In this document: in pieces, positions 34,124 through 39,873 of the stretch
How positions within the stretch are numbered: position 1 is the first letter of the stretch
Layout of the letters: the number at the start of each line of letters is the position of its first letter
Assembly (NCBI GenBank): GCA_046309355.1
Contig: JBKCPL010000041.1
Location: forward strand, 1 to 39,873
Direction of reading: 5' to 3'
DNA: 39,873 nt
DNA from: CAYSBE01 sp046309355
GTDB taxonomy: Bacteria > Bacteroidota > Bacteroidia > UKL13-3
Made by a program: the position numbers and the translations under genes
Notes under the pieces: model-generated
Told to the model about the DNA's origin: nothing
What the model saw: only the letters and a program-made list of their open reading frames with translations
The model's database searches: none

Positions 34124-35146
34124 ATGCATCGTATAGACTTACGCAGCGACACCGTAACCATGCCCACACCCGACATGCTACAGGCAATGATGCTTGCCCG
34201 TGTAGGGGATGATGTGTATGGCGAAGACGAATCGGTGATTGAATTGCAGCAGTATTGCGCACAGCTTTTCGGAATGGAAGATGCGCTCTTCTGTCCGAGT
34301 GGAACCATGACCAATCAGGTGGCCATTCGCGTGCATACCAGGCCGGGTGATGAAGTAGTGTGTGCCGATAATGCTCATATTTACAAATACGAGGGTGGTG
34401 GTATAGCCTCCAATTCTGGGGTACAAGCTAAACTCCTACCTTCTACTTACGGTTTAATAGCAGCAGAGCAACTAGTACACGCCATTAATGCCGATGACCC
34501 GCATTTCCCACGTACCACTTTGGTGTGTCTCGAAAATACAAGCAACCGTGGGGGAGGCAGTTTTTACACGCTGCATCAAATTCAACAAATTGCCGATACG
34601 TGCCGCGCGCACAACCTCAAGTTGCATCTGGACGGAGCACGTGTATTTAATGCCATGATTGCCGGAGCATACTCAGCCACCGATTTGGGAAAAATGTTCG
34701 ATAGTATTTCTATTTGCCTCAGTAAAGGTCTTGGAGCACCTGTTGGTTCTGTGCTTTTAGGAAAAAAGGATTTTATACACGAGGCCAAGCGAGTGCGCAA
34801 AGTTTTCGGTGGCGGTATGCGTCAGGCCGGATACATGGCAGCATGCGGTATGTATGCATTGCAGAATCATATTCATCGCCTGGCCGATGACCACAGGCAT
34901 GCCTCCCAGGTAACTGAGCAGCTTGCACAGCAGTCTTTTGTTAAACACGTCATGCCGGTACAAACCAATATTGTTATTTTTCAATTGACTGATGAACAAA
35001 CGGCCACCCGCTTTCTCCATCACCTGAAGCAGGATAATGTGTGGGCCAATAAAGTTTCACCCGACAGTATTCGTTTTGTTTTTCATCTCGATGTATCGCA
35101 ACAAATGGTGTCACAGATTATCGATACCATACATCGGTTTGAATAA
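34124..35146 (+). CDS. Low-specificity L-threonine aldolase-type PLP enzyme (GntG family)
   Basis: This 340-residue fold-type I PLP enzyme has DLRSDTVTMPTPDML at the start, then VGDDVYGEDESV, LFCPSGTMTNQVA, LHLDGARVFNA and the PLP lysine K201 in SKGLGAPVGSVL. It would cleave L-threonine or L-allo-threonine to glycine and acetaldehyde. A TATACTTG box, one mismatch from the -7 consensus, lies 20 nt before the ATG. Confidence 0.93.
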   Translation: MHRIDLRSDTVTMPTPDMLQAMMLARVGDDVYGEDESVIELQQYCAQLFGMEDALFCPSGTMTNQVAIRVHTRPGDEVVCADNAHIYKYEGGGIASNSGVQAKLLPSTYGLIAAEQLVHAINADDPHFPRTTLVCLENTSNRGGGSFYTLHQIQQIADTCRAHNLKLHLDGARVFNAMIAGAYSATDLGKMFDSISICLSKGLGAPVGSVLLGKKDFIHEAKRVRKVFGGGMRQAGYMAACGMYALQNHIHRLADDHRHASQVTEQLAQQSFVKHVMPVQTNIVIFQLTDEQTATRFLHHLKQDNVWANKVSPDSIRFVFHLDVSQQMVSQIIDTIHRFE

Positions 35147-35220
35147 TACACCTATGGCCGGAATTAATAAAAATTAATAGCTGAAATAGATACGGTATCG
35201 TATATTGCATTTGCCTCATT

Positions 35221-36474
35221 ATGCATAAACGTACCTTTCTTAAATCTGTACTGCTGGCCGCATGTTCGCCTTTCACGTCAAAGGCACAGTCGCTTACTGA
35301 TGAACTGGATTGGATTGCCCGCAGCTCGGGCAATGATTACTGGGAAAATATACGAAGCGACTACGACTCCAATACCGATTTTATCAACCTGGAAAATGGC
35401 TATTACAGTATGATGGCCAAACCCGTTATGGAGGCATACCTCAGAGATATACGCTACACGAACCGCGAGTCGAGCCGATACATGCGTACGGTTCAATTCG
35501 AAAATAAATTTAAGACACGCGACCGCCTTGCCGATTTAGTCGGGTGTAATAAAGATGAATTAATCATCACCCGCAATACGACAGAATCGCTGGATACAAT
35601 CATTTCCGGTATCGACTGGAAAGCCGGTGACGAAGCCGTGGTAGCCTATCAGGATTACGGCAGCATGCTGGATATGTTCAGGCAACAGCAGCGCAGATAC
35701 GGTATTGTAGTGAAATACGTTTCAGTGCCTCCGCATCCTAAATCCGATAAGGACATTGTAGAGGTGTATGAACAAGCCATAACACCACGCACCCGACTTC
35801 TGATGATATGCCACATCATCAACACAACCGGACACATACTTCCCGTAAAAAAAATATGCGACATGGCACACCGCAAAGGGGTGGAGGTGATGGTAGACGG
35901 AGCACATGCCATAGCGCATATCGATTTTCGGATAAACGACCTCAACTGCGACTACTACGGCAGCAGCCTGCATAAGTGGCTGGGTGCACCGCTGGGTGCC
36001 GGTTTGCTGTATGTGCGTAAAGACCGCATACGTAAAATCTGGCCGTTGTTTGGTGAAGGAGCATATGCCGATGACGATATCCGAAAACTGAATCATACAG
36101 GAACCAATCCTGTAGCCGTTGATATTGCTGTGAATCATGCTATAGATTACCACGTGGCCATTGGCATAAAACGAAAAGAAGAACGGTTGCGTTTTTTACA
36201 GCAATACTGGACAAAAAAAGTACGTAAGCTGAAAAAAGTAAATATCCATACTCCTTTGGAAGATAACCGCAGCTGTGCCATAGCTAACTTCAGCATTGAA
36301 GGGTTATCCCCGGCAGAATTGTCAGGCGCTCTTTTCAATAAATACCGTATATGGACCGTAGCGATTGATAACCCTCAGGCCGGAGTGCGAGGTGTGCGCG
36401 TTACACCGCACTTGTATACCACCACCGCCACACTCGATACGCTGGTAAATGCCGTTTCTGAACTGGCTAAGTAA
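35221..36474 (+). CDS. Exported class V aminotransferase-fold PLP enzyme (isopenicillin N epimerase-like)
   Basis: This 417-residue protein begins MHKRTFLKSVLLAACSPF, a basic Lys-Arg n-region, short hydrophobic stretch and lipobox LAAC with Cys at residue 15. This looks like a Tat-type or lipoprotein signal, although cleavage after SKAQ is also possible. The catalytic domain has ITRNTTESLDTII, DQDYGS-like YQDYGSML, the PLP Asp in VMVDGAHAIAHIDF and Schiff-base K252 in SSLHKWLGAPLGAG. CefD-like members act as epimerases or cysteine desulfurase relatives; the substrate is unknown. Export of a PLP enzyme would need folding before transport, which favours Tat. A TATATTG box lies 14 nt upstream. 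Confidence 0.85.
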   Translation: MHKRTFLKSVLLAACSPFTSKAQSLTDELDWIARSSGNDYWENIRSDYDSNTDFINLENGYYSMMAKPVMEAYLRDIRYTNRESSRYMRTVQFENKFKTRDRLADLVGCNKDELIITRNTTESLDTIISGIDWKAGDEAVVAYQDYGSMLDMFRQQQRRYGIVVKYVSVPPHPKSDKDIVEVYEQAITPRTRLLMICHIINTTGHILPVKKICDMAHRKGVEVMVDGAHAIAHIDFRINDLNCDYYGSSLHKWLGAPLGAGLLYVRKDRIRKIWPLFGEGAYADDDIRKLNHTGTNPVAVDIAVNHAIDYHVAIGIKRKEERLRFLQQYWTKKVRKLKKVNIHTPLEDNRSCAIANFSIEGLSPAELSGALFNKYRIWTVAIDNPQAGVRGVRVTPHLYTTTATLDTLVNAVSELAK

Positions 36475-36605
36475 TTTTGTGGTGTGTGATACAGGTGCGC
36501 GGGAGGGGAGAGTGACATCGTACTAACCCTTTCAACAAGCATTAAGTAACGCTGTAACCCGAAGCTGCTAAAAGTCTATGTTATAAGTGTACTGTTTTTG
36601 GGGAG

Positions 36606-36745
36606 CTTACGGTTTGGCGCTTGGCGAAGGTGGGCGATCTTCACCATCCCGATAGCTATCGGGATTGATGCGGAGATCCAAACTCTGATTGCTCACAAAT
36701 GTGTCTACAGTGCAACGAATCGCCAATTTCTTGTAGGTGCTGTTA
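36606..36745 (-). repeat. Cassette-type repeat, copy B
   Basis: On the minus strand it begins TAACAGCAC 10 nt after the stop of the copper-monooxygenase gene. It continues through AATTGGCG, TCTCCG--TCAAT, a 20-bp perfect palindrome (ATCCCGATAGCTATCGGGAT, 36646-36665), GGTGAA and the right arm TTCGCCAAGCGCCAAACCGTAA. Blocks match copy C closely and copy A more loosely. The outer boundary on the low-coordinate side is uncertain; related bases may extend to about 36584. The remaining stretch, 36475-36605, shows no gene. Confidence 0.65.
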
Positions 36746-36755
36746 TTTGTCATAC

Positions 36756-38315
36756 TTACTGTAGAATTAGTTTTTTATAAACCACTTCGTTGTCTTTTGT
36801 CTTAATTTGTAAATAATAAACTCCCTTGTATAGATGTTGGAGATTTAAAGGGTCATTTGGTTCATTTGTTTTGGTGTAAACAGCCTTCCCTTCATTAGTG
36901 TAAACAGTTGTCTTATACGTAGAATTAAATCCTTCCAGTTGAACCACTCCCGATGTCGGGTTTGGATAAATTTTCACATTAGATTGGTTGTAAGTATTTA
37001 TTCCTGTTGTCTGAAAACATGAAGCATCATGAGGATAGTGGCTTAATGTATCAATAATAATATTCGTGTCTCCTGGTAAATAACTTGATAGGTTCGTATA
37101 TATTAAGAACATTTCATCTTCAGTTCCTTCGCCAAGACCAACGTCCTTAGGAGGATTATTTGGATTATTGGGATTATTGGTTGTGTTGTCATATGTAGCT
37201 TCTCCATAAACTACACTGCCAGCCGGAAGTAGTATTGGTTTTTGAAACTGATAAAAATATTGCCAATGAAAATCCCATTCAGGAATATCTATCAAGTGTA
37301 TTGTGTCGTTTGAAGGTGTTACACAATATGCTTTTATTGATTTACCAATTAAGTGCATATGTGGCATAATTCCGGTTAATGTTCTGTTTGTAACTACATT
37401 AACCTGATTATTGAATGTTCTTACAGTGTTAGCTGGTATAAATAATGGTCCATTAGTAAGTGTAGTACTGTGATTTAGTGCCGCAACAGTCGTTACATTA
37501 CGTAGAGACGATGAACCATATTTAAGCCTAACCATTGTGCTGTCAACTTGTCCATTAACCCCACTTGGATAATGCATTTGTATTACGATGTATGAATTTG
37601 GAAGCATAATGGCTCCAAAACCTGGTGCAAAATTAAACGCACCTTGACCGGGTGTGTAAACAGTCAACAATTTTGACGTAGCAGAGCCAGTTCCACCAAA
37701 TGAGGAATAGCCGGGTAACGTATCGTTTTGGTCTAAAGTTAATGGTATGATTGAGGTGTCTTGAAATACCAACGCATGATGAACAATTTCTCTGTTTCCG
37801 GGGTAAACTTCAATACTTTGAATAGTCTGCTGTACTGAATTATTTACCGGTATGACAAACATTCTGTAAACATCATTATTTGAGGTAACTGTATATGTAG
37901 GAATTTGCCCTACAAAGTCAGGATTAGTAATCTGATAGGTTGAGGAGTAAGTTGGAGGAGTCGGAATGTTATTTGCGTCACCCAGAGGTGCAAAGTTGTT
38001 GACCCAGTCCACAATTTCGTCAATTTCGTGGTCGCTTAGAGTATTGGCATGTGCATACTTCCTTTTATTCTGATTTGCAGGAAATGGAGGCATACTTTTA
38101 GACTGAATAGACGCTGCAATTGAAAATCTGTTTTGAAAAACATCATTATAAGTCATCAAAGAAAATGGGGCAATTCCATTTTGATTATGGCAACTTGTGC
38201 AATGTGAGTATACAATACAAGCAATTCCGTCAGTCCAGGTAGGATTGTGACCGATGGCTGAGTTTTGAAACAACACAAAAGCTGACGTGGCGATAAGTAA
38301 ACTTTTTAGTTTCAT
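36756..38315 (-). CDS. Cytochrome c-fused copper type II monooxygenase (PHM-like) with T9SS sorting domain
   Basis: This 519-residue exported protein has a signal peptide ending SAIG. A small cytochrome c domain follows with CTSCH at 39-43 and axial Met75 in SMPPFP. The next 280 residues resemble the catalytic core of peptidylglycine hydroxylating monooxygenase: HH at 179-180, H248 in QMHYP, H319-x-H321 in MPHMH and M402 in EDEMFL. These give the CuH and CuM ligand sets with spacings close to animal PHM. The end is a T9SS type A sorting domain (VKIYPNPTSGVVQL to VVYKKLIL). It should act at the cell surface or outside; the substrate is unknown. The A+T-rich gene is flanked by repeat copies B and C. 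Confidence 0.85.
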   Translation of the reverse strand: MKLKSLLIATSAFVLFQNSAIGHNPTWTDGIACIVYSHCTSCHNQNGIAPFSLMTYNDVFQNRFSIAASIQSKSMPPFPANQNKRKYAHANTLSDHEIDEIVDWVNNFAPLGDANNIPTPPTYSSTYQITNPDFVGQIPTYTVTSNNDVYRMFVIPVNNSVQQTIQSIEVYPGNREIVHHALVFQDTSIIPLTLDQNDTLPGYSSFGGTGSATSKLLTVYTPGQGAFNFAPGFGAIMLPNSYIVIQMHYPSGVNGQVDSTMVRLKYGSSSLRNVTTVAALNHSTTLTNGPLFIPANTVRTFNNQVNVVTNRTLTGIMPHMHLIGKSIKAYCVTPSNDTIHLIDIPEWDFHWQYFYQFQKPILLPAGSVVYGEATYDNTTNNPNNPNNPPKDVGLGEGTEDEMFLIYTNLSSYLPGDTNIIIDTLSHYPHDASCFQTTGINTYNQSNVKIYPNPTSGVVQLEGFNSTYKTTVYTNEGKAVYTKTNEPNDPLNLQHLYKGVYYLQIKTKDNEVVYKKLILQ

Positions 38316-38360
38316 TTTTATATAGTTTTTGTTGTAAGACTATTTTGTTGTCATTTGGTT

Positions 38361-38512
38361 TAACACTGCAAACAAGGGTTCGTTTTGCATTGGCGATGAG
38401 CGGGCTTTCAGCATCCCGATAGCTATCGGTATTAGTACGGAGAAATGAACTTTCGACAACTACAAAAATGTCAATCGGAGACGAAACCCCGCCTATTGCC
38501 AAAGTGCTGTTA
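38361..38512 (-). repeat. Cassette-type repeat, copy C
   Basis: On the minus strand it begins TAACAGCACTTTGGC 12 nt after the stop of the erythromycin-esterase-like gene. It then shows AATAGGCG, GTTTCGTCTCCG, a -7-like CATTTTTG, TCTCCGTACTAAT, the palindrome CCGATAGCTATCGG (38416-38429), GATGCTGAA, the right arm ATCGCCAATGCAAAACG, and ends GTGTTA. The ends TAACA and TGTTA are inverted, and the arms can pair imperfectly. It ends about 45 nt before the start of the copper-monooxygenase gene. Confidence 0.65.
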
Positions 38513-38524
38513 GTGGCAGTTTTT

Positions 38525-39841
38525 TTATTGTCCATTTAAATTTACAGTCTTGTCAATGTATATTATTCCATTGTAAGATGCAGTATAGTCCATTTTCCAT
38601 TCGAGTGTTAAATCAAACAACCGTGAATAAAACCATGGGAAACTACTCGGATTTCCCTGCCCACCAGGAAGAGGTATGAAGGCTACTCCTCTTTTCTTAC
38701 TTTGGAAATAATATTCTAAAGATTGTTCACTTGACTTTGGTACGTTTGCTGTTTTAGAAAAGTCAGCATGGAAGTTGTCATTTCCAAAAAATAATGGCGA
38801 GTAATTACCTGTAGATGATGTAATCGCCAATGAATAAACCTGATTGCCATATTCTCGAAAAATCTCGGCACCCAGATATGAAAAAGTATTATAGGTTCCA
38901 TTTGTATACCACCATTTGGCCCAATCAGGGTCCGTAGAAGTATATGTATTTACATCTAAAGCATTGTGATTGTTATGAGACCAAATAATAATTTTTTTGT
39001 TCGGATAGATGTAATTAAGAATTAGTCTAAAGTTTTGAGCCATATATATATCTCTGTTTTTCCCCTTCATCAGATAATCAAAACAATTACGAAGGTTATT
39101 GATTTCAATTAACCATAGATTCCTTAAAGAATCTGATACACTAAACTCAAAATATTCTTTAATTGATTTCAATTCAGAATTCAAATTGTCTACATCAACG
39201 CTGTCCTCGTTATAGTTAAATTCATTCTTTAAAAGATAATTTACGTCTTTGACGAAAATTTCGTATGATGTATTTTCTATGTTATATTTATTTCTAGAAA
39301 GAACATTTGTTAATTCACTTGCAAAGTTATTCTTAGCAAAATCACCCGAGTGACGACAGTCAATTCCGCCCAAATAAATTGGATGATCAGATAATAATTG
39401 CTTATTGAAATATATCCATAGGTCCTGGCTTACATTGCTTTCAGTCCAACACGTATATATATTCTCTCTCGCCCTAAGTTTTATCTTCGTAGTATCTTTT
39501 AGGTTAGTCATTCCAAACATTATTGAAAAGAGGTCAGCTTCAAATATCAGAACATCAAATCCTTTTTTTTCGTGAAGATATTTCACTAACCTGGTTTTCA
39601 TTTGAATTGCACCTCCGTCACCATGATTTGGTTCTCCAAGTAAAACTATTTTTTTGTCGCCAATAGCGTCTCCAATAACTTCAAGGTCATCAAAGTTTGT
39701 TTCCTTCGGACTAATAGATTTAATTGAACTACTCGCTTTAAATAGTTCATCAATATATAATTTTGAAAAGTCAGATTTGATTTGTCCAATCGCAAGGTTC
39801 GCAAAAAGGAGTATAATTAATTGAAGTGCAAAATATCTCAT
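38525..39841 (-). CDS. Exported erythromycin esterase-like protein
   Basis: This 438-residue protein has a signal peptide (MRYFALQLIILLFANLAIGQ). The Ere-family core contains LLGEPNHGDG with E70 and H73, and E101 in LIFEAD. The spacings of 3 and 28 residues equal those of catalytic Glu43, His46 and Glu74 described for Ere enzymes. IIWSHNNHNA is the second family motif. The family includes macrolide esterases and many homologues of unknown substrate, so resistance must not be assumed. The gene is markedly A+T-rich and is followed 12 nt later by repeat copy C, as a cassette would be. The last 32 bases of the window lie upstream of its start and hold no gene. Confidence 0.82.
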   Translation of the reverse strand: MRYFALQLIILLFANLAIGQIKSDFSKLYIDELFKASSSIKSISPKETNFDDLEVIGDAIGDKKIVLLGEPNHGDGGAIQMKTRLVKYLHEKKGFDVLIFEADLFSIMFGMTNLKDTTKIKLRARENIYTCWTESNVSQDLWIYFNKQLLSDHPIYLGGIDCRHSGDFAKNNFASELTNVLSRNKYNIENTSYEIFVKDVNYLLKNEFNYNEDSVDVDNLNSELKSIKEYFEFSVSDSLRNLWLIEINNLRNCFDYLMKGKNRDIYMAQNFRLILNYIYPNKKIIIWSHNNHNALDVNTYTSTDPDWAKWWYTNGTYNTFSYLGAEIFREYGNQVYSLAITSSTGNYSPLFFGNDNFHADFSKTANVPKSSEQSLEYYFQSKKRGVAFIPLPGGQGNPSSFPWFYSRLFDLTLEWKMDYTASYNGIIYIDKTVNLNGQ

Positions 39842-39873
39842 TTATTTGTTTTTAGTTGATTTATACCATGTTA

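Noticed and set aside
38230..38535. A 101-codon minus-strand reading frame across repeat copy C
   Set aside because: It begins at the end of the Ere-like gene, runs through the repeat into the start of the next gene in another frame, and has no recognisable protein pattern. It is open by chance because of the repeat sequence.
38525..39841. Calling the Ere-like gene a macrolide resistance gene
   Set aside because: Family membership and active-site spacing are visible, but many homologues are not resistance enzymes; substrate cannot be read from sequence.
1..39873. tRNA, rRNA, CRISPR arrays, insertion-sequence transposases or prophage genes
   Set aside because: I looked for these and saw none in either strand.

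Overview
The window is chromosomal DNA of an aerobic member of the Bacteroidota, probably near the Chitinophagales/Sphingobacteriales; the sequence does not fix the genus. The pointers are two proteins with type IX secretion (T9SS) C-terminal sorting domains, TonB-dependent receptors, lineage-typical families (DUF983, DUF3098, DUF4465, DUF5522), a cytochrome oxidase cluster with two subunit III genes and a cytochrome c-CoxB fusion, no clear Shine-Dalgarno sequences, and Bacteroidota-type -7 promoter boxes (TAnnTTTG).

Layout. (1) 1-1414: an A+T-rich accessory edge with a small protein overlapping a minimal nucleotidyltransferase (toxin-antitoxin-like), a repeat with inverted ends, and an ICMT/PEMT-type membrane methyltransferase. 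(2) 1528-6164: a patatin-POTRA-barrel outer-membrane protein, convergent with a heme-receptor-like TonB-dependent receptor. (3) 6185-15072: an 11-gene minus-strand aa3-type oxidase operon running coxB (with cytochrome c), coxA, ctaA, ctaB, two subunit III genes, subunit IV, SCO, DUF420, a small CPMC protein and DUF983. A WD40 protein lies upstream. (4) 16468-19817: lipid kinase, SUI1/YciH and a two-component system. (5) 19814-24258: a cobalamin-riboswitch operon with a BtuB-like receptor, a T9SS-exported DUF4465 protein, a BtuG-like propeller lipoprotein and DUF5522. (6) 24363-27299: AlkD-like repair protein, alpha/beta hydrolase and a GNAT-nitrilase fusion. (7) 27392-34090: cell-envelope and housekeeping genes dapD, GT4, ftsX, DUF3098, uppP, truB, ribF and an M23/LysM peptidase. 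(8) 34124-36474: threonine aldolase and an exported class V aminotransferase-like protein. (9) 36475-39873: a second A+T-rich accessory edge with a cytochrome c-copper monooxygenase (PHM-like) T9SS protein and an erythromycin-esterase-like protein, each followed within about 15 nt by a copy of the same repeat family seen at the left edge.

The most unusual signal is this repeat family. Three copies of about 140-150 bp have matching blocks (TAACAG start, ATTGGCG-like left arm, central CCGATAGCTATCGG palindrome, TCGCCA-GC--AAACG right arm). Each sits immediately 3' of an accessory gene and points the same way relative to it, as in gene cassettes. The left and right arrays face each other across about 35 kb of ordinary chromosome, and no integrase is visible. 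The second highlight is the PHM-like protein: all six copper-ligand positions can be placed, with spacings close to those of animal PHM, and a c-type heme domain is fused in front.
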